In this document: positions 1-5,363 of the stretch, one piece after another
How the letters are laid out: every line of letters starts with the position of its first letter
How positions within the stretch are numbered: the first letter of the stretch is position 1
NCBI GenBank assembly: GCA_021639925.1
Contig: JAJXEL010000128.1
Coordinates: forward strand, 1 to 5,363
From: Alphaproteobacteria bacterium
GTDB lineage: Bacteria; Pseudomonadota; Alphaproteobacteria; CAAGCB01; CAG-977
Length of the DNA stretch: 5,363 nt
Direction: 5' to 3'
The notes under the pieces: generated by a model
Told to the model about the DNA's origin: nothing
Databases searched by the model: none
The model's input: the letters and a program-made list of their open reading frames with translations, nothing else
Translations under genes and position numbers: made by a program

Positions 1-781
1 TTCCGTGGCCGGCCTGCTGCGCGACGGCAGCCTGATTACACAGCGCCCGTTTCGTTCTCCGCACCATTCCGCGTCTATGCCGGCTTTGATCGGCGGCGGC
101 CAAAAAGCCCGTCCCGGCGAAATTTCTTTGGCGCACAAAGGCGTTTTGTTTTTAGACGAACTGCCCGAATTTTCACGCGTCGCGCTTGATTCTCTGCGCC
201 AACCGCTGGAAACGGGCGAAGTATCGGTCGCGCGCGTCAGCATGCACGTTACTTATCCGGCGCAGTTTCAGTTAATTGCCGCGATGAATCCCTGCCGCTG
301 CGGTTATTTGGGCGTCAACGGCCAGGAATGTTCGCGCGCGCCCAAATGCGGCGAAGAATACCAGGCGCGGATTTCAGGACCTTTATTTGACAGAATCGAT
401 CTGCATGTCGAAGTCCCCGCCGTCGTTCCCTGGGAGCTGGCCAAAGCGCAGGAAGGCGAAAGTTCCGCCGCCATCGCGGCGTGCGTGGCCGCGGCTTTGG
501 ACAGACAGAAACGGCGTTATGAAAAGCTGGCGCCCGGTTCGGAAATCAGCAAAAACGCTCAGGCGTCGGGCAGCGTTTTGGAACAAACCGTCCGGCTGAC
601 GGCGGACGCTTCCGATCTGCTGGTCAAAGCGGCGGAAAAAATGCGCTTGTCCGCCCGCGGATATCACCGCGTCTTGCGCGTTGCCCGGACAATCGCCGAT
701 TTAGCCGGAAACGATGACATTCTGCCGGCGCATATCGCGGAAGCTTTGTCTTACCGCCGTATTGTCCACGGGAAAGAATAA
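1..781 (+). CDS. comM: YifB/ComM-family Mg-chelatase-like AAA+ ATPase, C-terminal half (5' truncated by window edge)
   Basis: This is the C-terminal part of a YifB/ComM protein. In naturally competent bacteria (Vibrio, Haemophilus) ComM is a hexameric helicase that drives branch migration while incoming DNA recombines; many non-competent bacteria also carry it, so competence cannot be inferred. The frame is open from base 2 and the GTG at 5 is an internal Val, not a start. Numbering from that Val, visible motifs are RPFRSPHHSAS (14-24), the Walker B strand GVLFLDELPEF (46-56, acidic pair D51/E52), the sensor region AAMNPCRCGY (92-101), a four-Cys set (C97, C99, C109, C115) typical of many family members, SGPLFDRID (124-132) with a probable arginine finger, and the C-terminal Mg-chelatase helical domain with LSARGYHRVLRVARTIADL. 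The N-terminal Lon-like domain and Walker A lie upstream, about 240 residues judging from a usual length near 500. The stop codon overlaps the next gene's ribosome-binding site. Family is secure; helicase role is by homology. Confidence 0.93.
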   Translation, partial: SVAGLLRDGSLITQRPFRSPHHSASMPALIGGGQKARPGEISLAHKGVLFLDELPEFSRVALDSLRQPLETGEVSVARVSMHVTYPAQFQLIAAMNPCRCGYLGVNGQECSRAPKCGEEYQARISGPLFDRIDLHVEVPAVVPWELAKAQEGESSAAIAACVAAALDRQKRRYEKLAPGSEISKNAQASGSVLEQTVRLTADASDLLVKAAEKMRLSARGYHRVLRVARTIADLAGNDDILPAHIAEALSYRRIVHGKE

Positions 782-795
782 GGGAAAAACGCATG
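779..795 (+). promoter_or_regulatory. Shine-Dalgarno site of the response regulator, overlapping the ComM stop
   Basis: The TAA stop (779-781) runs directly into AGGG (781-784), 8 nt before the ATG at 793. This supports that start and suggests the regulator is translated from the ComM transcript. No terminator or separate promoter fits in the 11-nt gap. Confidence 0.7.
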
Positions 796-1503
796 GATCA
801 GGGAAAAGAACGTTCTTTAAACACGCCGCTGATTTTAGTCGTTGACGACGATACGCGCCTGCGCAAACTGCTGCAGAAATTTTTATCCGAAAACGGGTTC
901 AGGGTGTTTTCCGCAGCCAACGCGGCCGAAGCCGACGAAATGATGTCCTGGTATGCCTTTGACCTGCTGGTTGTCGACGTGATGATGCCCGGCGAAACGG
1001 GAATCGAATTTACCCGTCGTCTGCGCGGTGCGGGGCAAAACGTTCCCGTTTTGATTTTAACGGCGATGGGAGAAACCGACGACCGTATTTCGGGATTGGA
1101 ATCCGGAGCGGACGATTATCTGTCAAAACCGTTCGAACCGCGGGAACTGCTGCTGCGCATCAATAGTATCCTGCGCCGCGTTATGAGCAAACCGCCCGAA
1201 AAGCAAAAGGCCGAAGTTAAATTCGGCGCTCACCGTTATGATTTGGACGAACATATTTTATACCGCGGTTCGGAACGTATCCGCCTGCCTTTGGCCGAAG
1301 CCGCTTTGCTGCAGCTGTTGGCCGAACGCGCGGGACAGGATATTTCGCGCGAAGAACTGGCGCAGAAAACGGGCAATGAAACAAACTTAAGAACGATCGA
1401 CGTGCAGATCACGCGGCTGCGCCGGAAAATCGAACCCGACGCGGGCGCGCCGCGTTATATTCAGACGATCAGAGGAAAAGGCTATTCCCTGATCCCGGAT
1501 TAA
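793..1503 (+). CDS. OmpR-family two-component response regulator (DNA-binding)
   Basis: This is a 236-residue cytoplasmic transcription factor, full length for the OmpR/PhoB class. The receiver domain spans about residues 12-128. D18/D19 form the acidic metal-binding pocket, D62 in VVDVMMPG is the predicted phosphoacceptor, T90 in LILTA is the switch threonine, and K112 in LSKPF is the conserved lysine. A short linker (about 130-140) leads to a winged-helix domain (about 141-236). Its recognition helix is around 198-214 (TIDVQITRLRRKIE) and the wing hairpin is TIRGKGYSL near the end. The ATG at 793 is preceded by AGGG at 8 nt, leaving a short N-terminal tail before the first beta strand. The partner is almost certainly the histidine kinase starting 11 nt downstream. 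The resemblance is to OmpR and to alphaproteobacterial PetR-type regulators; the exact orthologue cannot be fixed by eye, so no symbol is given. Target promoters are unknown. Confidence 0.95.
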   Translation: MDQGKERSLNTPLILVVDDDTRLRKLLQKFLSENGFRVFSAANAAEADEMMSWYAFDLLVVDVMMPGETGIEFTRRLRGAGQNVPVLILTAMGETDDRISGLESGADDYLSKPFEPRELLLRINSILRRVMSKPPEKQKAEVKFGAHRYDLDEHILYRGSERIRLPLAEAALLQLLAERAGQDISREELAQKTGNETNLRTIDVQITRLRRKIEPDAGAPRYIQTIRGKGYSLIPD

Positions 1504-1517
1504 GGAGCCGATTTATG
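1501..1517 (+). promoter_or_regulatory. Strong Shine-Dalgarno of the kinase gene, fused to the regulator stop codon
   Basis: TAAGGAG at 1501-1507 combines the regulator's TAA stop with a near-perfect ribosome-binding core, 7 nt before the kinase ATG at 1515. The arrangement fixes the kinase start and suggests translational coupling of the two partners. Confidence 0.8.
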
Positions 1518-2849
1518 GATTTTTCATTTAAAGATTTTATCCGTCATTTCCGCCTTCGATTTCTGCCGCGCAGATTATGGTCGCGCGCTATTCTGATTCT
1601 GGTTCTGCCCGTCGTTTTAATTCAGACGGTCAGCGGTATTTTATTTTACGACAATCACTGGCAGAACGTCAGCCGGCGGCTGGCTTTGGGAATTGTGTCG
1701 GATATCAAGGGCGCCTTTGCCCTCTACGATGCTTTTCCCGCCGAACAGGACAGAAAAACGATCGTACGGGAATTCAGGTCTTCCGCGGAACTGGATATCC
1801 GCTTTTTTGAACCGCAGGAACTGCCCGAAAACATCAAAATCAAATCGGACGCCCGTACGGCGGAACTGATTCCCGCTTTGTATACGCTGGGATATCCTTT
1901 TACTTTGCGCAATCTGACCGAAGAAAGAAGCGTTTTAATTACGTTTTACCTGCCGGATTATACGGCGGAAGTTTTACTGCCTTATAAAAAGTTTTTTTCT
2001 TCAACGACTTATGTTTTCGCGCTGTGGGTTTTGTTTTCTTCTTTGCTGTTCACGGGAATAGCCGTTCTGTTTTTGCGCAACCAGATCCGGCCGGTTCTGC
2101 GCCTGGCGGAAGCGGCGAAAAATTTCGGTTTGGGGCGCGATATCGACAATTTCAAACCCGAAGGCGCTACCGAAGTCCGGCAGGCGGCGATTTCTTTTTT
2201 GCAGATGCGCGACAGAATCCGCCGCCATATCGAAGAGCGCACCCGTATGCTGGCGGGCGTTTCCCATGATTTGCGCACGCCGCTGACACGCATGCGCTTG
2301 CAGCTGGCCATGATGAATAAAGACGACAATATCGAAAACCTGCAGGAAGACGTGTCCGAAATGGAACACATGGTCAACGGTTATTTGGACTTTGCCCGCG
2401 GCGAAGGCAAAGAAAAAATCGAATCGACGGACGTCGGCAAATTAATTTCGGACACATTGTCCGGCCTGCATAAAACCGGCTTATCCGTTCAGTTTATCTG
2501 CAATTCTTCATTAATCATGGACGTGCGTCGCAACGATTTGAAACGGTGTTTATGGAATCTGGTAACAAACGCGGGACGATACGGAACAGCCATCAACGTT
2601 ACAATGACGGTTGCGGACAAAACGTTGGAAATCGCGGTGGAAGACAACGGGCCCGGAATTCCCGAGGAAAAACGCGAAGACGTTTTCAAAGCTTTTTACC
2701 GGCTTGATGAATCGCGCAATATAGAAACGGGCGGAGTCGGGCTGGGCCTGACGATCACGCGCGACATTGTCGTCGCGCACGGCGGGAAAATCTATATGGA
2801 AAACAGCGCGCTGGGCGGACTGAAAGTCGTTATGCTTTTCCCGATTTAA
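1515..2849 (+). CDS. EnvZ-like membrane sensor histidine kinase
   Basis: This 444-residue kinase should autophosphorylate on His and pass the phosphate to the upstream regulator. A basic cytoplasmic N-terminus precedes TM1 (about 25-45), followed by a periplasmic domain of about 120 residues, TM2 (about 166-187), a HAMP linker (about 188-240), the DHp domain and a GHKL ATPase domain. The H-box MLAGVSHDLRTPLTR contains the predicted phospho-His, H251. HDLRT also fits the HisKA phosphatase motif, so the enzyme is probably bifunctional. ATP-site motifs are the N-box NLVTNAGRYG (348-357), G1 DNGPGIP (377-383), the F-box FKAFYRLDES (391-400) and G2 GGVGLGL (406-412). The H-box and N-box read like EnvZ, which in enterobacteria senses osmolarity, pH and envelope state and controls OmpR. 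The periplasmic domain is not recognisable, so the signal is unknown. Length is normal and no catalytic residue is missing. Confidence 0.95.
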   Translation: MDFSFKDFIRHFRLRFLPRRLWSRAILILVLPVVLIQTVSGILFYDNHWQNVSRRLALGIVSDIKGAFALYDAFPAEQDRKTIVREFRSSAELDIRFFEPQELPENIKIKSDARTAELIPALYTLGYPFTLRNLTEERSVLITFYLPDYTAEVLLPYKKFFSSTTYVFALWVLFSSLLFTGIAVLFLRNQIRPVLRLAEAAKNFGLGRDIDNFKPEGATEVRQAAISFLQMRDRIRRHIEERTRMLAGVSHDLRTPLTRMRLQLAMMNKDDNIENLQEDVSEMEHMVNGYLDFARGEGKEKIESTDVGKLISDTLSGLHKTGLSVQFICNSSLIMDVRRNDLKRCLWNLVTNAGRYGTAINVTMTVADKTLEIAVEDNGPGIPEEKREDVFKAFYRLDESRNIETGGVGLGLTITRDIVVAHGGKIYMENSALGGLKVVMLFPI

Positions 2850-2960
2850 AATCACGATTAGATTTATTCGAAAAAGACTGTTTCTTTTTTTTAAATTCGA
2901 GTACACTCTTCGTGTTTCGGAATCGATATTGATTCTTTATTTTAAAATAGAGGTAAGGTA
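2850..2960 (+). promoter_or_regulatory. AT-rich leader between the kinase and the PEP carboxykinase gene
   Basis: This 111-nt gap is the only space where a pck promoter could sit close to its start. The best -10-like hexamer is TACACT at 2902-2907, but no good -35 box lies 16-18 nt upstream, so a sigma-70 promoter is possible but weak, or activator-dependent. TAAAAT at 2943-2948 resembles a -10 box but would start the transcript inside the ribosome-binding site. The Shine-Dalgarno is AGAGG at 2949-2953, 7 nt before the ATG. No convincing terminator closes the kinase gene, so read-through from the two-component operon is possible. Confidence 0.35.
2920..2935 (+). repeat. Imperfect 16-bp palindrome in the pck leader
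   Basis: GAATCGATATTGATTC is symmetric at 14 of 16 positions: GAATC and GATTC arms around an ATAT core, with one mismatched pair that would be a G-U wobble in RNA. It lies 14 nt upstream of the pck Shine-Dalgarno. It could be a binding site for a dimeric repressor or a small leader hairpin. In AT-rich DNA a palindrome this short can also arise by chance. Confidence 0.35.
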
Positions 2961-4799
2961 ATGCAGACAAATTATACACCTGAAAAGACTCAGAATGAAA
3001 AACTGGTTTCCTGGGTTGAAAAAATGGCAGAGTTATGCCAGCCCGATTCCGTTCACTGGTGTGACGGATCCAAAGAAGAAAACGACGCTTTGTGCGATTT
3101 GCTGGTCAAAAAAGGGACGTTCATAAAATTAAACGAGAAAAAACGCCCGAACAGCTACCTTGCCCGATCCAACCCGTCTGACGTGGCCCGCGTTGAATCG
3201 CGCACATTTATTTGTTCGGAACGCGAAATTGACGCCGGTCCGACGAACAACTGGGCCAATCCGAAAGAAATGCGTGAAAAATTAAACTCGTTGTTCAAAG
3301 GCTGCATGAAGGGCCGGACAATGTACGTTATTCCTTTTTCAATGGGGCCTCTTGGATCTCATATTGCGAAAATCGGCGTTGAAATCACCGATTCGCCCTA
3401 TGTTGTCGTTAATATGGCGATTATGGCCCGCACGGGACAGAAAGTGCTGGATATTTTAGGAAAAGACGGCGATTTCGTTCCCTGCATGCATTCCGTCGGT
3501 ATGCCGTTGGAAGCGGGAAAAGCCGACGTTGCCTGGCCCTGCAATCCTGAAAACACTTATATCACGCACTTCCCCGAAGCCCGTGAAATCTGGTCGTTCG
3601 GTTCCGGTTACGGCGGCAATGCTCTGTTAGGCAAAAAATGTCTGGCTCTGCGTATCGCGACGGTTCAGGCGCGCGACGAAGGCTGGCTGGCCGAACATAT
3701 GCTGATTGTCGGCATTGAAAACCCGCAGGGTGAAAAAACATATGTTTCCGCCGCGTTCCCCAGCGCTTGCGGCAAAACGAATCTGGCCATGCTGATCCCG
3801 CCCGCTTCGTTCAAAGGCTGGAAAGTCTGGACGGTCGGCGACGACATCGCTTGGATCAAACCGGGGAAAGACGGCCGTTTGTACGCCATTAATCCGGAAG
3901 CCGGTTTCTTCGGCGTTGCTCCGGGAACATCGGAAAAAACAAACTATAACGCAATGCAGTCCTGCCGCGCCAATACGATTTTCACAAACGTCGCTTTGAC
4001 AGATGACGGCGACGTGTGGTGGGAAGGCATGACGGACGAAAAGCCGGCGCACCTGATCGACTGGAAAGGCAACGACTGGACGCCTGCTTGCGAAACGCCG
4101 GCGGCGCACCCGAACGCGCGCTTTACGGCGCCGGCGCGTCAGTGCCCGACGATCGACCCCGACTGGGAAAATCCGGAAGGCGTTCCCATTTCGGCTTTCA
4201 TTTTCGGCGGCCGTCTGGCACACAATACGCCGCTGGTTTATCAGTCGTTTAACTGGAGCCACGGCGTCTATCTGGCCGCAACGATGGGATCCGAAAAAAC
4301 GGCTGCGGCCGAAGGCGCCGGCGGTATCCGCCGCGACCCGTTTGCGATGCTGCCGTTCTGCGGATACAACATGGCCGATTACTGGTCGCATTGGCTGGAA
4401 ATGAAACGTCTGGCTCCGTACGCGCCGAAAATTTTCCGCGTCAACTGGTTCCGCAAAGACGAAAACGGACATTTCATGTGGCCGGGATACGGCGATAACC
4501 TGCGCGTTTTGAAATGGATCATTGACCGCGTTCATAACCGTGTCGGCGCTCAGGAAGGCCCTGTCGGTCTGATGCCTTATTACAAGGATCTGGATCTGAC
4601 GGGATTGGATTATACCGAAGAAAAATTCAAAGACCTGATGGCGATTGACAAAGCTGAAGGATTGAAAGATACGGAAGATCAGGCCAAATATTTCCGTCCG
4701 TTCGTCGAACAGCAGCGCCTGCCGAAGGAATTTGTTTCCGAATTAAGCCTGTTGTCATTACGTTTTGAACGTTCCGACGAAGAATGGAAACCTGTCTAG
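2961..4799 (+). CDS. pckG: GTP-dependent phosphoenolpyruvate carboxykinase
   Basis: The enzyme converts oxaloacetate plus GTP to phosphoenolpyruvate, CO2 and GDP, the entry step of gluconeogenesis from TCA-cycle carbon; it is cytosolic. At 612 residues it matches the GTP class (about 600-620), not the shorter ATP class. Aligned by eye to the rat cytosolic enzyme, with a constant offset of 18 for most sites, it keeps the substrate Arg in RVESRTF, metal ligands K226, H246 and D295, and the P-loop FPSACGKTN with catalytic-loop C270 and S268. It also keeps the kinase-2 motif VGDDIAW, N385/R387 in PNARF, and R418 in FGGR. The guanine pocket is F497, F505 and Y510, with Tyr replacing the usual third Phe. 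After R418 the family's common GGRRP reads GGRLA, a mild divergence. The ATG at 2961 has AGAGG 7 nt upstream. A strong terminator follows the TAG stop. The gene is complete, with no frameshift. Some bacteria call this gene pckA. Confidence 0.97.
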   Translation: MQTNYTPEKTQNEKLVSWVEKMAELCQPDSVHWCDGSKEENDALCDLLVKKGTFIKLNEKKRPNSYLARSNPSDVARVESRTFICSEREIDAGPTNNWANPKEMREKLNSLFKGCMKGRTMYVIPFSMGPLGSHIAKIGVEITDSPYVVVNMAIMARTGQKVLDILGKDGDFVPCMHSVGMPLEAGKADVAWPCNPENTYITHFPEAREIWSFGSGYGGNALLGKKCLALRIATVQARDEGWLAEHMLIVGIENPQGEKTYVSAAFPSACGKTNLAMLIPPASFKGWKVWTVGDDIAWIKPGKDGRLYAINPEAGFFGVAPGTSEKTNYNAMQSCRANTIFTNVALTDDGDVWWEGMTDEKPAHLIDWKGNDWTPACETPAAHPNARFTAPARQCPTIDPDWENPEGVPISAFIFGGRLAHNTPLVYQSFNWSHGVYLAATMGSEKTAAAEGAGGIRRDPFAMLPFCGYNMADYWSHWLEMKRLAPYAPKIFRVNWFRKDENGHFMWPGYGDNLRVLKWIIDRVHNRVGAQEGPVGLMPYYKDLDLTGLDYTEEKFKDLMAIDKAEGLKDTEDQAKYFRPFVEQQRLPKEFVSELSLLSLRFERSDEEWKPV

Positions 4800-4819
4800 G
4801 TTTTTCTATAAACTAAAAG

Positions 4820-4846
4820 AAAGGCGGATTTTTCCGCCTTTTTTTT
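4820..4846 (+). terminator. Strong rho-independent terminator after pckG
   Basis: A 9-bp stem, AAAGGCGGA (4820-4828) with TCCGCCTTT (4833-4841), closes a TTTT loop and runs into eight consecutive T (4839-4846). It begins 20 nt after the pckG stop. It should end the upstream transcript and insulate the next gene. The T-rich left side read from the other strand could give weak bidirectional activity, but no convergent gene is visible. Confidence 0.93.
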
Positions 4847-4863
4847 GTTTTAGACTTGTTTCT

Positions 4864-4893
4864 TTGATGTTTTTTTAGGAAAATGCTTAAAAT
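4864..4893 (+). promoter_or_regulatory. Candidate sigma-70 promoter for the repeat-protein gene
   Basis: TTGATG (4864-4869, 4 of 6 to TTGACA) and TAAAAT (4888-4893, 5 of 6 to TATAAT) are separated by 18 nt. An overlapping TATAAA at 4893-4898 is an alternative -10, though its spacing to the same -35 is too long. Transcription would start about 25 nt before the ATG at 4925, shortly ahead of the Shine-Dalgarno. A promoter is expected here because the terminator at 4820-4846 separates this gene from pckG. Confidence 0.45.
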
Positions 4894-4909
4894 ATAAAAG
4901 ATATTTTAC

Positions 4910-4927
4910 GGGAGCTTTCCATTAATG
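4910..4927 (+). promoter_or_regulatory. Shine-Dalgarno that fixes the start of the repeat-protein gene
   Basis: GGGAG at 4910-4914 lies 10 nt before the ATG at 4925, slightly long but functional spacing. It is the main evidence that the + strand frame through the repeats is the translated one. No comparable start context was found for the opposite-strand frame. Confidence 0.7.
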
Positions 4928-5363
4928 CCAGAACAAACAAATCCTACGGCCGCAACAGAAGAAGTCGAATACGAATATGTCGAAGTGCCTGAAGGCGAAG
5001 CAGCAGAATATGAATATGTTGAAGTGCCTGAGGGAGAGGACATTCAATACGAATACGTAGAAGCGCCTGCTGCAGAAGCCCCTGCCACGGAAGAAGCCGT
5101 CGAATACGAATATGTCGAAGCCCCTGCCGCAGAAGCTCCTGCCACGGAAGAAGCCGTCGAATACGAATATGTCGAAGCTCCTGCCGCAGAAGTCCCGGCC
5201 ACGGAAGAAGCCGTCGAATACGAATACGTAGAAGCGCCTGCCGCAGAAGCTCCGGCCTCGGGAGAAGCCGTCGAATATGAATATGTCGAAGCCCCTGCCG
5301 CCGAAACCCCTGCCACGGAAGAAGCCGTCGAATACGAATATGTCGAAGCTCCTGCCGCAGAAG
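4925..5363 (+). CDS. Acidic Glu/Tyr/Ala/Pro tandem-repeat protein, N-terminal part (3' truncated by window edge)
   Basis: I do not recognise this protein. The frame is open from the ATG at 4925 to the window end (146 residues), with no stop. Residues 1-14 (MPEQTNPTAATEEV) form a short non-hydrophobic leader, so there is no Sec signal peptide or membrane segment. Residues 15-40 are two 13-residue repeats (EYEYVEVPEGE plus two variable residues). From residue 41 on come 19-residue repeats of the form EYEYVEAPAAEAPATEEAV, five full and one cut. By my count about 45 of 146 residues are Glu and 16 are Tyr. There is no Lys, Arg, His, Cys, Phe, Trp or Leu, so the segment is strongly anionic and probably disordered. 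It could be a spacer ahead of a folded domain beyond the window, an envelope protein, or a secreted repeat protein. Third-position changes between units leave most residues intact, supporting genuine coding. A terminator precedes it and its own promoter is likely. Confidence 0.85.
   Translation, partial: MPEQTNPTAATEEVEYEYVEVPEGEAAEYEYVEVPEGEDIQYEYVEAPAAEAPATEEAVEYEYVEAPAAEAPATEEAVEYEYVEAPAAEVPATEEAVEYEYVEAPAAEAPASGEAVEYEYVEAPAAETPATEEAVEYEYVEAPAAE
4967..5044 (+). repeat. Two tandem 39-bp repeats (13-residue type)
   Basis: Units at 4967-5005 and 5006-5044 both encode EYEYVEVPEGE followed by AA or DI. They differ at several synonymous sites (for example tac/tat, gtc/gtt, gaa/gag, ggc/gga). 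They share the EYEYVE head with the longer units downstream but carry VPEGE in place of the APAAEAPATEEAV tail, so they look like an ancestral or divergent form. Confidence 0.9.
5045..5363 (+). repeat. Tandem 57-bp repeats (19-residue type), at least 5.6 copies, running off the window
   Basis: Full units lie at 5045-5101, 5102-5158, 5159-5215, 5216-5272 and 5273-5329, with a partial unit at 5330-5363. The first begins with CAA (Gln) where the rest have GAA (Glu). Amino-acid variation is confined to few places: the residue after AAE (A, A, V, A, T) and ATE versus ASG in the fourth unit. Unit length is a multiple of three, so gain or loss of copies keeps the frame. The array probably continues past the window edge. 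Confidence 0.95.

Noticed and set aside
5..7. GTG as the start codon of the left-end gene
   Set aside because: The frame is open upstream to the window edge, and the protein begins in the middle of the AAA+ domain, so this is an internal Val of a longer ComM-type protein.
2001..2377. Two overlapping - strand open frames within the histidine kinase
   Set aside because: They cover the HAMP and H-box coding region of a clear kinase gene, overlap each other in different frames and have no recognisable domain.
2868..2890. Possible terminator after the kinase gene: AAAAAG (2871-2876) pairing with CTTTTT (2884-2889), then T-rich DNA
   Set aside because: The stem has a single G-C pair and a 7-nt loop, far too weak for a convincing intrinsic terminator. 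It is more likely simple AT-rich sequence.
3627..4535. Long open frame (302 codons) on the - strand inside pckG
   Set aside because: It is fully contained in a gene with all catalytic motifs of GTP-type carboxykinase. The Arg-, Val- and Phe-rich translation shows no family motif and is typical of antisense frames in G+C-rich codons.
5044..5316. Open frame on the - strand encoding a Ser/Ala/Tyr/Thr-rich repeat protein of 90 residues
   Set aside because: It is the antisense shadow of the tandem repeats: once one unit lacks a stop in a frame, the whole array does. The + strand frame has a Shine-Dalgarno, an upstream promoter candidate and synonymous-type variation between units.
4967..5363. CRISPR array
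   Set aside because: Repeats are contiguous with no unique spacers, stay in one coding frame and vary mainly at third codon positions.

Overview
The window looks like ordinary chromosomal DNA from a Gram-negative bacterium, most likely an alphaproteobacterium. The inference rests on an OmpR/EnvZ-type two-component pair, a YifB/ComM homologue, tight gene packing, strong Shine-Dalgarno sites and a base composition of roughly half G+C. It is based on remembered family resemblance, not a search, so the lineage is tentative. All supported genes lie on the + strand.

Layout: (1) Bases 1-781 are the C-terminal half of a YifB/ComM-type Mg-chelatase-like AAA+ ATPase, cut by the left edge. (2) Bases 793-1503 encode an OmpR-family response regulator, and 1515-2849 an EnvZ-like membrane histidine kinase. 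Gaps of 11 nt, with each ribosome-binding site touching the preceding stop codon, suggest one transcript for these three genes. (3) A 111-nt AT-rich gap holding an imperfect palindrome leads into 2961-4799, a complete GTP-dependent phosphoenolpyruvate carboxykinase, closed by a strong intrinsic terminator at 4820-4846. (4) After a plausible promoter, a new gene starts at 4925 and runs off the right edge. Its visible 146 residues are almost entirely tandem repeats rich in Glu, Tyr, Ala and Pro, with no Lys, Arg or His.

How the genes work together: the regulator and kinase should form one phosphorelay sensing an envelope or osmotic-type signal. The carboxykinase lies directly downstream, so it could be a local target of the relay, as pckA is tied to ChvI/ChvG in rhizobia, but nothing in the sequence proves this. 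The repeat gene is insulated by the terminator and is probably transcribed independently.

The least explained part is the right-end repeat gene. It has two repeat classes (13 and 19 residues), and synonymous codons reveal a hidden higher-order period of three units (171 bp). The long open frame on the opposite strand there is a by-product of the repeats.
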